64,000 nt of DNA. Source: Nesterenkonia alkaliphila. Its GTDB lineage: Bacteria; Actinomycetota; Actinomycetes; Actinomycetales; Micrococcaceae. Each line of letters begins with the position of its first letter. Positions within the stretch are counted from its first letter, which is position 1. The position numbers and the translations under genes were made by a program. This document shows positions 8,703 to 17,241 of this stretch, piece by piece. The stretch covers positions 1 to 64,000 of the forward strand of contig NZ_WRPM01000068.1 of NCBI RefSeq assembly GCF_009758175.1, written 5' to 3'. Below the pieces are notes generated by a model that saw nothing but the letters and a program-made list of their open reading frames with translations, made no database searches and had not been told where the DNA came from.

Positions 8703-9629
8703 TCAGGATGTGAAGGCGGACGGGAGTCCGCCGAGAGGCGAGCGGGACCCGTGCCCGCCGCCGGGACCAGCTGTACGCAGGGCGCGGGTCTGTTCGGCGC
8801 GTGCGGCCAACTGATCCTGAGCAGGGTAGCTCACAGCTTCCAGCACCAAGCCCTGCGGCGGAGCCAGCCGGACCCGCTCGTCCCACACCGGGTCCTGGAG
8901 GCGCTGGAGGAGCCAACCGGGGCGGCGTCGTGCCTCCCCCACATCGATGCAGGCCCCGATCAGGGCACGGACCATATGGTGGCAGAAGGCATCAGCTGTG
9001 ATTCTGGCCGTGATCACGCCGTCTTCTCCGCGGGTGATTCTGAACTCCGTGAGCTCCCGGACCGTGGTGGCATGTTCGCGGGGCCGGCAGTAGCTTCCGA
9101 AGTCGTGCAGGCCCAGCACGCTGGTGGCCTCAGCGTCCATCAGCCGCTCATCGAGCTGCTCGGCACCGCTGTGTTTGCGCGAGGGGCTCAACCAGGCAGT
9201 GTCGTGGCGGCGCAGCGGATCCTGCAGGGCCAGCCGGTCAGCGATCCGATAGGTATAGGTGCGGGTCAGCGCTGAGAACCGGGCATCGAAACTCTCGGGC
9301 ACTTCCTGGGCACCGTGCACCACCACAGCGCCCTCCTGCCGCCCCAACACCCCGTTGAGCCGGCGGAGCATAGCAGCTTGCGGGCTGAGCCCTTCCCGGC
9401 CGCGAGCCAGGGCCTCCCACTCCTCTGCGGTGAGGTCCAGGTGGACCACCTGGCCGCGGGCGTGCACCCCGGCATCAGTGCGGCCGGCCACCACTACAGC
9501 AACCTCGCGGCGGATGATGGTGGCCAGTGCCTCACGCAGCACGCCCTCTACGGTGCGCAGCCCGGGCTGGTGCGCCCAGCCCTTATAGGCATGGCCGTCA
9601 TAGGCCAGGTCGAGGCGGATACGGGGCAT
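8703..9629 (-). CDS. truA: tRNA pseudouridine(38-40) synthase
   Basis: TruA converts U38-U40 in the tRNA anticodon stem to pseudouridine. The 308-residue sequence carries the catalytic Asp52 in GRTDAGVHARGQVVH, plus conserved SFDARFSALTRTYTYRI and FCHHMVRALIG. It follows rplQ, as in many actinobacteria. The ATG lies 6 nt after TAGAGT, so it is probably leaderless and transcribed separately from rplQ. Confidence 0.95.
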   Translation of the reverse strand: MPRIRLDLAYDGHAYKGWAHQPGLRTVEGVLREALATIIRREVAVVVAGRTDAGVHARGQVVHLDLTAEEWEALARGREGLSPQAAMLRRLNGVLGRQEGAVVVHGAQEVPESFDARFSALTRTYTYRIADRLALQDPLRRHDTAWLSPSRKHSGAEQLDERLMDAEATSVLGLHDFGSYCRPREHATTVRELTEFRITRGEDGVITARITADAFCHHMVRALIGACIDVGEARRRPGWLLQRLQDPVWDERVRLAPPQGLVLEAVSYPAQDQLAARAEQTRALRTAGPGGGHGSRSPLGGLPSAFTS

Positions 9630-9877
9630 AGATCAACTCTAGCCGGAGCCTCCCCGGTCCCTGGGCACCACACTCCTGTCCCTACTGGGCAGAACGTGAC
9701 GACAGAACTGCACAATCGCCCGGGCATCGTCTGCAGTTGCCCAAAACAGACCCCAGATCAGCCAACTATGGGCAGTTGGGTACGACGACGCGGTCATACA
9801 GTGCAAGTGTCGTAACGTTCTGCTCATGGCAGACCAGAGAGGAGCCCAGTCTGCACCTCTGGAGGACCGGATGCGAA
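9630..9877 (-). promoter_or_regulatory. truA upstream region with a shared GTCGTAC element
   Basis: No gene is convincing here. At 9759-9793 it contains CAGCCAACTAT-N11-TACGACG (plus strand), matching the element upstream of rplM, and GGGTACGACGACGC (9778-9791), identical to 14 bases upstream of rpoA. The inner CCAACT-N6-AGTTGG is itself an inverted repeat. A second, leaderless-type -10 box (TAGAGT) sits just before truA. Confidence 0.35.
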
Positions 9878-9911
9878 AAGTGCCCCCGGCCAAAAATGAC
9901 CAGGGGCACTT
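9878..9911 (-). terminator. Terminator of the alpha operon after rplQ
   Basis: Nine-bp arms AAGTGCCCC/GGGGCACTT enclose a 16-nt loop, 17 bp after the rplQ stop. On the minus strand the stem is followed by TTTT, which fits intrinsic termination. Confidence 0.7.
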
Positions 9912-9928
9912 CACAGGAAAGCTGCGGA

Positions 9929-10519
9929 CTACTTGTCCTCGGACTCCTCGGCGGCGGCCTCAGCTGCCACCTCGTCAGTCTCGGTGTCGGCGGGGGCCTC
10001 AGCGGCGGCCTCGTCGGAGACCTCCGCGGTCTCCTCAGCCTCAACTGCCTCGGTCTCCTCGACCTCAGCCTCAGCGGGCTCCTCGGCCGGCGCTGCAGCA
10101 GCGGTGGCGGCCTCGGCGTCGCGAACAACCTTCTGCTTCGGGGAAACCGGCTCCATGACCAGCTCGATGACAGCCATCGGGGCGTTGTCGCCCTTGCGGT
10201 TGCCGATCTTGGTGATGCGGGTATAGCCGCCCTCACGCTCGGCCATGGCCGGAGCGATCACGGTGAACAGCTCGTGCACAATCGTCTGGTTGGTGGCGTT
10301 GTTGGCGCTGATCTTGGCCACCACCTGACGGCGGGCCGCCAGGTCACCCTTCTTGGCCAGGGTGATCAGCCGCTCGGCGTAGGGCCGGAGCCGCTTGGCC
10401 TTGGTGACGGTAGTGGTGATCGAGCGGTGCTCGAACAGGCTGGCGGACAGGTTCGCCAGCATCTGCTTCTCGTGCGCCGGGCTGCCGCCCAGACGCGGTC
10501 CCTTAGTGGGGGTTGGCAT
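9929..10519 (-). CDS. rplQ: 50S ribosomal protein L17
   Basis: L17 lines the peptide exit region of the 50S subunit. The first 120 residues are canonical ([30 protein letters not shown]). About 70 residues of very acidic Ala/Glu-rich tail follow, giving 196 residues against about 120 in E. coli. Such tails are common in high-GC actinobacteria. It follows rpoA by 65 bp and ends the alpha operon, with a terminator directly downstream. Confidence 0.96.
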   Translation of the reverse strand: MPTPTKGPRLGGSPAHEKQMLANLSASLFEHRSITTTVTKAKRLRPYAERLITLAKKGDLAARRQVVAKISANNATNQTIVHELFTVIAPAMAEREGGYTRITKIGNRKGDNAPMAVIELVMEPVSPKQKVVRDAEAATAAAAPAEEPAEAEVEETEAVEAEETAEVSDEAAAEAPADTETDEVAAEAAAEESEDK

Positions 10520-10584
10520 GGTCTCTTACTCCTTGTGGGTCGCGCTCACCGGGTCAGCGAGCACCAAATGTCTTATAGCTGGGC

Positions 10585-11604
10585 TCAGTTGGAGAACTGG
10601 GCGTCGGCCTCGTCTTCGTACTCGTCGTCCTCAGCGGCGAACCGGGCAGCCGTCGGGTCGAAGCCCTCCGGGGAGTCCTTCAGCTGAAGGCTCATTTCGG
10701 CCAGCTTCTCCTTGACCTCGTCGATGGACTTGGCACCGAAGTTCCGGATGTCCATCAGATCAGCCTCAGAGCGTGCGGTCAGCTCGCCGACGGTGTGGAT
10801 GCCCTCGCGCTTGAGGCAATTGTAGGAGCGCACAGTCAGCTCCAGGTCCTCGATCGGCAGAGCCATATCGGCGGCCAGCGCGGCGTCGGTGGGGGAAGGC
10901 CCGATCTCGATGCCCTCAGCGGAGATGTTCAGCTCCTTGGCCAGGCCGAACAGCTCCACCAGAGTGGAGCCGGCCGAGGCCAGGGCATCACGCGGGGACA
11001 TCGAAGGCTTCGCCTCGACATCGATGGTGAGCTTGTCGAAGTCGGTGCGCTGTTCCACACGGGTAGCCTCGACCTTGTAGCTGACCTTGGCCACCGGGGA
11101 GTAGATGGAGTCCACCGGGATCCGGCCGATCTCGGAGTCCTCCAACTTGTTCAGGGCTGCCGAGACGTAGCCGCGGCCACGCTCGATGGTCAGCTCCAGG
11201 TCCAGCTTGCCGTCCTCGTTGAGGGTCAGCAGCTGCAGCTCGGGGTTGTGGAACTCGACACCGGCCGGCGAGGTGATGTCGGCAGCGGTGACCGGACCGG
11301 GGCCCTCCTTGCGGAGGTAGGCGACCACGGGCTCATCGTGCTCGGAAGACACGGAGAGCTTCTTGATGTTGAGCACCAGCTCGGTGACGTCCTCCTTGGC
11401 ACCGGTGATGGTGCTGAACTCGTGGAGCACGCCGTCGATCCGGATGCTGGTCACAGCCGCACCGGGGATCGAGGAGAGCAGGGTGCGGCGCAGCGAGTTG
11501 CCCAGGGTGTAGCCGAAGCCCGGCTCGAGCGGCTCGATGGTGAAGCGGGAACGGTTGTCAGAGACGACTTCTTCAGTCAGCGTGGGGCGCTGTGCAATGA
11601 GCAC
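10585..11604 (-). CDS. rpoA: DNA-directed RNA polymerase subunit alpha
   Basis: The alpha subunit dimerises to start RNA polymerase assembly. The 339-residue product has the assembly domain ([25 protein letters not shown]) and the C-terminal DNA/activator-binding domain ([21 protein letters not shown]), plus an acidic tail. The start is GTG at 11604, with AAAGGA about 7 nt upstream. A GTACGACGACGCC element lies about 65 bp upstream, so rpoA may have its own promoter inside the alpha operon. Confidence 0.97.
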   Translation of the reverse strand: MLIAQRPTLTEEVVSDNRSRFTIEPLEPGFGYTLGNSLRRTLLSSIPGAAVTSIRIDGVLHEFSTITGAKEDVTELVLNIKKLSVSSEHDEPVVAYLRKEGPGPVTAADITSPAGVEFHNPELQLLTLNEDGKLDLELTIERGRGYVSAALNKLEDSEIGRIPVDSIYSPVAKVSYKVEATRVEQRTDFDKLTIDVEAKPSMSPRDALASAGSTLVELFGLAKELNISAEGIEIGPSPTDAALAADMALPIEDLELTVRSYNCLKREGIHTVGELTARSEADLMDIRNFGAKSIDEVKEKLAEMSLQLKDSPEGFDPTAARFAAEDDEYEDEADAQFSN

Positions 11605-11664
11605 TGGTGATTCCTTTCAGAGTGCATCCGCTATTTGACGCATTCTTTTGTCAGTGGCGGCACC

Positions 11665-11679
11665 GGGTACGACGACGCC
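11665..11679 (-). promoter_or_regulatory. GGCGTCGTCGTACCC element upstream of rpoA
   Basis: Fourteen of these bases are identical to the element upstream of truA, and the GTCGTA part is shared with the rplM element. The site lies in the rpsK-rpoA gap. No good -10 box is apparent 11 nt downstream here, so promoter function is only inferred. Confidence 0.3.
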
Positions 11680-11741
11680 CCGCCTGAGTCGGCGGGAGGG
11701 TGCGCACCGGCACCTGGAAGGGCTTGGAGAAAGAAGCCGCG

Positions 11742-12143
11742 TCAGACGCGACGGCGCTTGGGCGGGCGGCAGCCGTTGTGGGCGCTGGGGGTGACGTCGG
11801 AGATGGAGCCGACCTCCAGGCCTGCGGCCTGCAGCGAACGGATGGCGGTCTCGCGGCCGGAGCCGGGGCCCTTGACGAACACATCGACCTTCTTCATCCC
11901 GTGGTCCTGTGCCTTCTTGGCGGCCTGCTCAGCGGCCATCTGCGCAGCGAAGGGGGTGGACTTGCGGGAGCCCTTGAAGCCGACCTCGCCGGAGGAGGCC
12001 CAAGAGATGACCGCACCGGTGGTGTCGGTGATGGAAACGATGGTGTTGTTGAAGGTCGACTTGATGTGCGCCTGACCCTGGGTGATGTTCTTTGATGCGC
12101 GGCGGCGTGGCTTGCGGGCCGCGGCTCGAGTCTTGGGGGGCAT
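11742..12143 (-). CDS. rpsK: 30S ribosomal protein S11
   Basis: S11 forms part of the 30S platform near the Shine-Dalgarno helix. The 133-residue sequence shows [21 protein letters not shown] and the conserved C-terminal [19 protein letters not shown]. It lies 12 bp after rpsM in the alpha operon. The N-terminus is Arg/Lys-rich, as in other actinobacterial S11. Confidence 0.97.
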   Translation of the reverse strand: MPPKTRAAARKPRRRASKNITQGQAHIKSTFNNTIVSITDTTGAVISWASSGEVGFKGSRKSTPFAAQMAAEQAAKKAQDHGMKKVDVFVKGPGSGRETAIRSLQAAGLEVGSISDVTPSAHNGCRPPKRRRV

Positions 12144-12155
12144 GGAAACTCCTGA

Positions 12156-12524
12156 CTACTTCTTCTTGCCTGCGACGGTCTTCTTGGGGCCCTTGCGGGT
12201 GCGCGCATTGGTCTTGGTGCGCTGACCGCGGACGGGCAGGCCGCGGCGGTGGCGCAGGCCCTTGTAGGAGCCGATCTCAACCTTGCGGCGGATATCGGAG
12301 GAGACCTCGCGGCGGAGGTCGCCCTCCACGGTGAAGTGGGCCTCGATGTAGTCGCGCAGGGCAACCAGCTGTTCGTCAGTCAGGTCCTTCACGCGGGTGT
12401 TGGGGTCAATCCCCGTAGCAGACAGTGCCTGCTGGGAGCGGGTGCGGCCCACTCCGTAGATGTAGGTGAGTGCGATCTCCGCGCGCTTCGCGTCGGGGAT
12501 ATCGACACCAGCCAGACGTGCCAT
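12156..12524 (-). CDS. rpsM: 30S ribosomal protein S13
   Basis: S13 is in the 30S head and contacts both the P-site tRNA and the 50S subunit. The 122-residue product starts [10 protein letters not shown] and contains [14 protein letters not shown] and the [25 protein letters not shown] tail. It heads rpsM-rpsK-rpoA-rplQ. A roughly 190-bp leader separates it from rpmJ and holds a CTCCGG/CCGGAG hairpin. Confidence 0.97.
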   Translation of the reverse strand: MARLAGVDIPDAKRAEIALTYIYGVGRTRSQQALSATGIDPNTRVKDLTDEQLVALRDYIEAHFTVEGDLRREVSSDIRRKVEIGSYKGLRHRRGLPVRGQRTKTNARTRKGPKKTVAGKKK

Positions 12525-12601
12525 ACGGCAGTCCTCCTTGTGTTCTTCCGAAGGTCTTCAGCAGTGCGTTCCCTTGACGTCGGAGGTGACGCCCTCATCG
12601 G

Positions 12602-12625
12602 GTCTCCGGCCTTCGGGAACCGGAG
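12602..12625 (-). promoter_or_regulatory. Hairpin in the rpmJ-rpsM leader
   Basis: CTCCGG and CCGGAG can pair over about 10 nt, within the 195-bp gap between rpmJ and rpsM. The gap contains no other gene. It is a candidate for the alpha-operon leader or an attenuator; nothing in the sequence proves function. Confidence 0.25.
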
Positions 12626-12719
12626 GTGTGCTCGCCAGCTCATGCGAGCTGCACTGCCATCTGTATTGAGCTGTGTTTGCCGTGGCCTGGGGCACTCACC
12701 GCCGGGGGCGGCGTCGTGG

Positions 12720-12833
12720 TTATCCCTGGCGCTGTTTGTGGCGCGGGTTCTTGCAGATCACTCGGACAACACCACCGCGGCGGATGGTCTTGCAGTCCGA
12801 GCAGATCGGCTTGACACTCGGCTGAACCTTCAT
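12720..12833 (-). CDS. rpmJ: 50S ribosomal protein L36
   Basis: This 37-residue protein was read directly from the DNA. It begins [19 protein letters not shown] and carries the zinc-ribbon Cys pattern (CSDC near the start, then a Cys and His in ICKNPRHK), so it is the Zn-binding form. It sits 20 bp after infA, the standard infA-rpmJ-rpsM order. Confidence 0.96.
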   Translation of the reverse strand: MKVQPSVKPICSDCKTIRRGGVVRVICKNPRHKQRQG

Positions 12834-12853
12834 GGCGGTTCTCCTACTCTTGC

Positions 12854-13075
12854 TTACTTGTAGCGGTAGACGATGCGACCGCGGTTGAGGTCATAGGGAC
12901 TCATCTCCACTACCACCCTGTCCTCAGGAAGGATGCGGATGTAGTGCTGACGCATCTTGCCCGAGATGGTGGCCAGGACAACATGGTCGTTCTCCAGCTT
13001 GACCCGGAACATTGCATTCGGCAGGGATTCGACTACTGAACCCTCAACCTCGATGACGCCTTCTTTTTTCCCCAT
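12854..13075 (-). CDS. infA: Translation initiation factor IF-1
   Basis: IF-1 blocks the A site during initiation. The 73-residue S1-like OB fold reads [12 protein letters not shown], followed by [20 protein letters not shown] and [12 protein letters not shown], and has the exact usual length. An in-frame GTG three codons upstream (13084) would add three residues; the ATG at 13075 fits the family better. In this genome it is about 37 kb from map, which is normally close by. Confidence 0.97.
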   Translation of the reverse strand: MGKKEGVIEVEGSVVESLPNAMFRVKLENDHVVLATISGKMRQHYIRILPEDRVVVEMSPYDLNRGRIVYRYK

Positions 13076-13192
13076 ACTCTCCACACAGCGATCGCGATCC
13101 GCCGCTCCCTACTCCTGCACGCACAGCGTGCTGCGCAGAGGACAATGGGGCAGAGGATCTGGGTTTGTTGCTTCAGAGCCCCTGGGGCTGCG

Positions 13193-13213
13193 TACCATAG
13201 TGAGAACGACGCC
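13193..13213. promoter_or_regulatory. infA promoter-like region with GGCGTCGT
   Basis: On the minus strand GGCGTCGTTCTCAC is followed by TATGGT, a possible -10 about 120 nt upstream of infA. The GGCGTCGT part matches the elements upstream of rplM, rpoA and truA (there with one change). The spacing to the -10-like box is shorter than at rplM. Confidence 0.3.
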
Positions 13214-13325
13214 GCGGCGGGCACCTTTCTCTGGGCACAGCAGAACCGCAGAGACAACCAACGGACTACTTTACCCGCTCCCGGGCTCCCGCGCCAATCC
13301 GGCGGCACCCCTACACTGGGGCGGT

Positions 13326-13712
13326 ATGAGTGATGCCCTGATGAAGCCGGTGCGGGTGGATGCCTGGCTGTGGGCTGTGCGGATGTTCAAGACCCGGTCA
13401 GCGGCCACGGAAGCCTGCCGGGCGGGGAAGATCAAGATCGAGGGCGACCCGGTGAAGCCTGCCACCAAGATCGCGCCCGGCACCCGGGTGCATATCTCAC
13501 GCCCGGGCTATGTGGTGATCCTTGAGGTGGTGCATACTCACGCCAAACGGGTCGGAGCGCCGGTGGCCCGCACGGCATATAAGGACCACTCCCCCGAACA
13601 GCTCAAACCCCGGGAGGTCGGCCTGCCCATCCGCGAGCGCGGCACCGGCCGGCCCACCAAGCGTGAGCGCCGCCAGCTGGAGCTGCTGCGCGGCTACACC
13701 AAGGAGCACTGA
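13326..13712 (+). CDS. S4-domain RNA-binding protein (Hsp15/YlmH-like)
   Basis: The 128-residue protein has an N-terminal S4 fold (VRVDAWLWAVRMFKTRSAATEACRAG, then GTRVHISRPGY) and a basic C-terminal tail (GTGRPTKRERRQLEL). This matches the RNA-binding S4 family that includes Hsp15, which binds free 50S subunits carrying nascent chains; that role is by family only. The ATG at 13326 comes 8 nt after TACACT, suggesting a leaderless start. It is the first gene of the block inserted between infA and map. Confidence 0.88.
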   Translation: MSDALMKPVRVDAWLWAVRMFKTRSAATEACRAGKIKIEGDPVKPATKIAPGTRVHISRPGYVVILEVVHTHAKRVGAPVARTAYKDHSPEQLKPREVGLPIRERGTGRPTKRERRQLELLRGYTKEH

Positions 13713-13765
13713 TCCCTCCCGGCCCAGCTGCTCTTTGGCCGGGCCGGGGGCATTAGGGTAGATCC

Positions 13766-15811
13766 ATGGTGACCACCCTGCCTTATGGATCATGGCCCTC
13801 TTCGATCAGCGCCGAGCAGCTGGCAGTCGGCGGCAACCGGCTCGGAGGCCCCCAGTGGGTAGGCGATGAGCTGTGGTGGACCGAGGCCGTCGCCGCGGAG
13901 GGCGGGCGCCAGAGCATTGTGCGCACCGCCGCGGCTGTCACACAGAGCACTGAACGTCCCGAGACCATCACTGTGCTTCCGGCCCCGTTCAACGCCCGGT
14001 CCCGGGTTCATGAGTACGGCGGGGCATCTTGGACCGCGGTGGAAGATGATGGCACCGGCCTGCCGCTGATCGTGTTTGTGAACTTCGCCGACCAGCGCAT
14101 CTACCGTTTCCGCGAAGGTGAGGATCCGGTGCCGATCAGCCCGGTGGGGCCTGAGGTGTCCGCTGCCGGCGGCCCCTCACTGCGCTGGGCCCAGCCCACC
14201 CCGGTTTCACTGCCCGGTGGGTCCCTGGAGATCTGGTGGGTCTGCGAGCACCATCTCGATGAGAAGGACAGTGCCGGGGTCCCTCGTATTGAGCGCTACA
14301 TCGCCTCAGTGCCGCTGGACGGCAGTGCCGCCGAGGACATCGGTGCAGTTCGGCGCATCACCCCCTCTTCGCGTTTCGTGGCCGATCCCCAGGTCTCCCC
14401 CGATGGCAGGCACCTGGCCTGGATCAGCTGGGAGCATCCCCAGATGCCCTGGGACGGTACTGAACTGCATATCGGCGAGCTGGCTGATACCGGGGCTGGC
14501 GGCGTCGTAATGGATGAGACAGTGGTGGACGGGAACACGGAGATCTCGGTGCTGAACCCGCGGTGGCGCTCTGCCACCGAGCTGCTCTACGTCTCTGATG
14601 CCTCCGGATGGTGGAATCCCTGGCGGCTGCGGATCGGGGCTGCGCCGGAGCAGGTGCTCAGCGATGAGCAGGAGTACGGCGGGCCGTACTGGCAGCTGGG
14701 CTCCAGCTGGCTCGAGCTGTTGGAGGATGGCCGGGCCCTGACGATTCACGGGCGCGCCACTGACAAACTGGGTGTGCTGGAGCCGGATTCTGCAGAGCTG
14801 AGGGAGCTGGACCTGCCGCATACCGCTATCGCCTCAGTCACGGTCAGTGCCACCGGGCTGCTTGCCGTCTACGGAGGGCGCGCCGACGAGTTCGCCGCCA
14901 TCTCCGTGGCTCCGCTGCGGGAGAGTTCGTTGGGGCCGCTGCGCACGATCCGCTCCTCCCGGCAGGATGCCCCGGACCCGGGGCTGCTGCCCACTCCAGA
15001 GCCGATCACGGTGACTGATGCCTCCGGAGAAGAGGTTCACGCAGTGCTCTACCGGCCGCAGCAAGCGGGCTATGCCGGGCCGGCCGGCGAGCTGCCCCCA
15101 TTCATCGCCCAGGTCCACGGCGGGCCCACCGCCAAGGCGCCTGTGGGCCTGGCCCTGGCTACCGCCTACTACACCAGCCGCGGGATCGGGGTGGTGGACA
15201 TCAACTACGGCGGGTCCACCGGGTTTGGCCGCGCCTACCGGGACCGGCTCAAGGGAGCCTGGGGAGTAGTGGATGTACAGGACGCCGTAACCGTCATGGA
15301 GCACCTGGTGGAGGCCGGTATCGCAGATGGCGGCCGGCTCGGCATCGAAGGCGGCTCGGCCGGCGGTTGGACTACCCTGGCCTGCCTGACCCGCACTGAT
15401 ACGTTCAGCGCCGGAGTCTCCAGCTTCGGAGTGGCCGATGCGGTGGCACTGGCGCAGGACACCCACGATTTCGAATCCAGGTATCTGGACCAGCTGATCG
15501 GCCGGTACCCCGAGGATGAGCACATCTACCGTGAGCGTGCCCCGTTGAATCACGTGGCCTCCCTGAGCTGCCCAGTGCTGCTGCTACAGGGCGATGAAGA
15601 CCCGATCGTTCCGCCCAATCAGGCTGAGATGTTCCGTGATGCATTGGCCGCCAAAGGCATCCCGCACGCCTACCTGCTGTTCGAGGGTGAGCAGCACGGG
15701 TTCCGGAAGGCGGAGAACATCATTGCATCCAATGAGGCCGCACTGAGTTTCTACGGGCAGATTTTCGGCTTCGAGACCCCGGGCATCCCGCGGCTAGAGC
15801 TCAGTCGCTAG
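13766..15811 (+). CDS. Prolyl oligopeptidase family (S9) serine peptidase
   Basis: The 681-residue protein has an N-terminal beta-propeller-like half (WD/PD40-type repeats such as PQVSPDGRHLAWISWEHPQMPWDGTEL) and a C-terminal alpha/beta hydrolase. The triad is visible as Ser531 in GGSAGGW, Asp612 in DEDPIVPP and His644 in EQHGF. These enzymes cleave short peptides, often acyl- or dipeptidyl-type, in the cytoplasm. There is no signal peptide. TAGGGT lies 6 nt before the ATG. Substrate is unknown. Confidence 0.9.
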   Translation: MVTTLPYGSWPSSISAEQLAVGGNRLGGPQWVGDELWWTEAVAAEGGRQSIVRTAAAVTQSTERPETITVLPAPFNARSRVHEYGGASWTAVEDDGTGLPLIVFVNFADQRIYRFREGEDPVPISPVGPEVSAAGGPSLRWAQPTPVSLPGGSLEIWWVCEHHLDEKDSAGVPRIERYIASVPLDGSAAEDIGAVRRITPSSRFVADPQVSPDGRHLAWISWEHPQMPWDGTELHIGELADTGAGGVVMDETVVDGNTEISVLNPRWRSATELLYVSDASGWWNPWRLRIGAAPEQVLSDEQEYGGPYWQLGSSWLELLEDGRALTIHGRATDKLGVLEPDSAELRELDLPHTAIASVTVSATGLLAVYGGRADEFAAISVAPLRESSLGPLRTIRSSRQDAPDPGLLPTPEPITVTDASGEEVHAVLYRPQQAGYAGPAGELPPFIAQVHGGPTAKAPVGLALATAYYTSRGIGVVDINYGGSTGFGRAYRDRLKGAWGVVDVQDAVTVMEHLVEAGIADGGRLGIEGGSAGGWTTLACLTRTDTFSAGVSSFGVADAVALAQDTHDFESRYLDQLIGRYPEDEHIYRERAPLNHVASLSCPVLLLQGDEDPIVPPNQAEMFRDALAAKGIPHAYLLFEGEQHGFRKAENIIASNEAALSFYGQIFGFETPGIPRLELSR

Positions 15812-15885
15812 GTTCCTCAAGGGGCCTCGCCGCAGCCGGTCATCTGGCGCCGGGGCCGTGCCCGGGCGCGGGTACCCTAGGGAGC

Positions 15886-16236
15886 ATGGCTCATACAGTG
15901 AATCTTGGACCGGCGGACCAGCTTCCGGAGGGCGAGGTCATGCAGGTGACCTCCGAGCAGTCGGGGCACAGCGGCGATATCGCTGTGGTCCATGCCGAGG
16001 ACGGCGGGTTCTTCGCCCTGGACGATGAGTGCTCACACGAATCCGTCTCACTCTCCGATGGCTACGTGGAGGAGGAGACCCTGGAGTGCCCAATGCACGC
16101 CTCCGCTTTCTGCCTGCGCACCGGTGTCCCAGAGACCCCGCCGGCGATGGTGCCGGTCAAGACTCACCTGGTCACCGTAGAGAATGGAGACCTGGTTCTG
16201 CACCCCGGGACACCGCATCCTGAGGCACAGCGATAG
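15886..16236 (+). CDS. Rieske [2Fe-2S] ferredoxin-type protein
   Basis: The 116-residue protein binds a Rieske cluster through Cys49-X-His51 and Cys68-X2-His71 (CSHES and CPMHASAF). It resembles the small ferredoxin subunit of non-heme dioxygenases, or the SufE-associated Rieske proteins of actinobacteria. No oxygenase gene lies nearby, so the partner is unknown. TACCCT sits 7 nt before the ATG. Confidence 0.9.
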   Translation: MAHTVNLGPADQLPEGEVMQVTSEQSGHSGDIAVVHAEDGGFFALDDECSHESVSLSDGYVEEETLECPMHASAFCLRTGVPETPPAMVPVKTHLVTVENGDLVLHPGTPHPEAQR

Positions 16237-16289
16237 TCCTGCGGAGGACTCGCGAAAAACTCACAGGAAACTTCCAGCGACTTTGGGGT

Positions 16290-16404
16290 GTTCCGTCAAG
16301 GTGGGCCCCTACATTAGTAAGTACCTCATCAAGGTGCGAGTGATTCAGACCCCCGGGTTGGCATTCTAAGCGTCCCCCTCACGCAGCCAACCCGGGGGTC
16401 TTCT
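16290..16404 (+). ncRNA. Possible structured small RNA resembling actinobacterial 6C RNA
   Basis: Fifteen-bp perfect arms (GACCCCCGGGTTGGC at 16348-16362, complement at 16386-16400) enclose a small inner hairpin, GCGT-CCCCCTC-ACGC, with a C-rich loop, followed by TTCTCTG. A C-rich loop inside a terminator-like stem recalls the 6C family. Only one C-run of five is seen, so the family call is tentative. The whole could equally be a bidirectional terminator between the Rieske gene and the converging ABC permease. Confidence 0.4.
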
Positions 16405-16452
16405 CTGTGTTGGTCCCGCGGTCTGCCCCGGGGTCTGTCCCGCGGGCGGGCA

Positions 16453-17241
16453 TCAGCGAGGGGTGGCCTTGCGGATCACCAGATAGGTGCCCACCGACAG
16501 CACCGCTGCCAACAGCAGCAGCCATCCGGAGATGCTCAGCGTATTCTGCTGGACCATCCACTGCCAGACATTCATCCAGTTCTCCGTGAAGGTGATCAGT
16601 ATCGCCGCCGCCGCAACAAGCACGATCACTGCAAGGATCAGCGCCCACAGCCGGAGCAAACCCAGCCGCAGGTACAGAAGCACACATCCGAAGCCGAAGA
16701 GCATAACCACCAGACACAGCAGGGCAGCCATGACGCCCATGAGCGGGATACTGTTGCCTTCACCCTGGGTGAGGAAGGGCAGATCGAACATATAGGCGTT
16801 GACACCGAGGCCACCGGTGACCCGCTCCAGCCAGGCCACAAGTGCGGCCGCCACCCCGAAAGCCAGCGAGACCACCATGAAAGCGAGAATCGCCCCAATA
16901 ACGAAGGTCCGGCGGCTGAAGCTCAGCGCCAGGGAGAACGGGAAGGTGTGCGAGGCGGCATAAGCCGCCATAAATGCCAGGCACCACAGGGCTGCCTGCC
17001 CGGCCCCGGTGTAGATCGGATCCTCAAGTGCCCCATCTGCCATGAGCGTCACCGAGGCCCCGATGGCCACCACCACGGCCCAGGCGACGAATAGGACCAT
17101 GATCGGCACACCGATCAGCATGGTAGGAACGGCGAACTGCAGCCGGAACGAGGCCGGGACCCTGGCGAAGCTGTTGGACTTCGGAACAGTAGCGGTCTCA
17201 GCGGTGCTCCTGGTCGCGGTACGTGTGGCGGTGGTGCTCAT
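16453..17241 (-). CDS. ABC transporter membrane subunit (ABC-2 type, YtrC/D-like)
   Basis: The 262-residue protein has about six hydrophobic helices (for example MLIGVPIMVLFVAWAVVVAIG and ILAVIVLVAAAAILITF) after a 35-residue Thr-rich cytoplasmic N-terminus. Its start overlaps the stop of the ATPase gene (ATGA), so the two are translated together. With the GntR gene upstream it forms a YtrA-type regulator/ABC module, which typically responds to cell-wall-active peptides; that role is by analogy. Confidence 0.8.
   Translation of the reverse strand: MSTTATRTATRSTAETATVPKSNSFARVPASFRLQFAVPTMLIGVPIMVLFVAWAVVVAIGASVTLMADGALEDPIYTGAGQAALWCLAFMAAYAASHTFPFSLALSFSRRTFVIGAILAFMVVSLAFGVAAALVAWLERVTGGLGVNAYMFDLPFLTQGEGNSIPLMGVMAALLCLVVMLFGFGCVLLYLRLGLLRLWALILAVIVLVAAAAILITFTENWMNVWQWMVQQNTLSISGWLLLLAAVLSVGTYLVIRKATPR

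Noticed and set aside
9639..9914. A 91-residue frame between truA and rplQ
   Set aside because: It covers the rplQ terminator and has no motif or ribosome-binding site.
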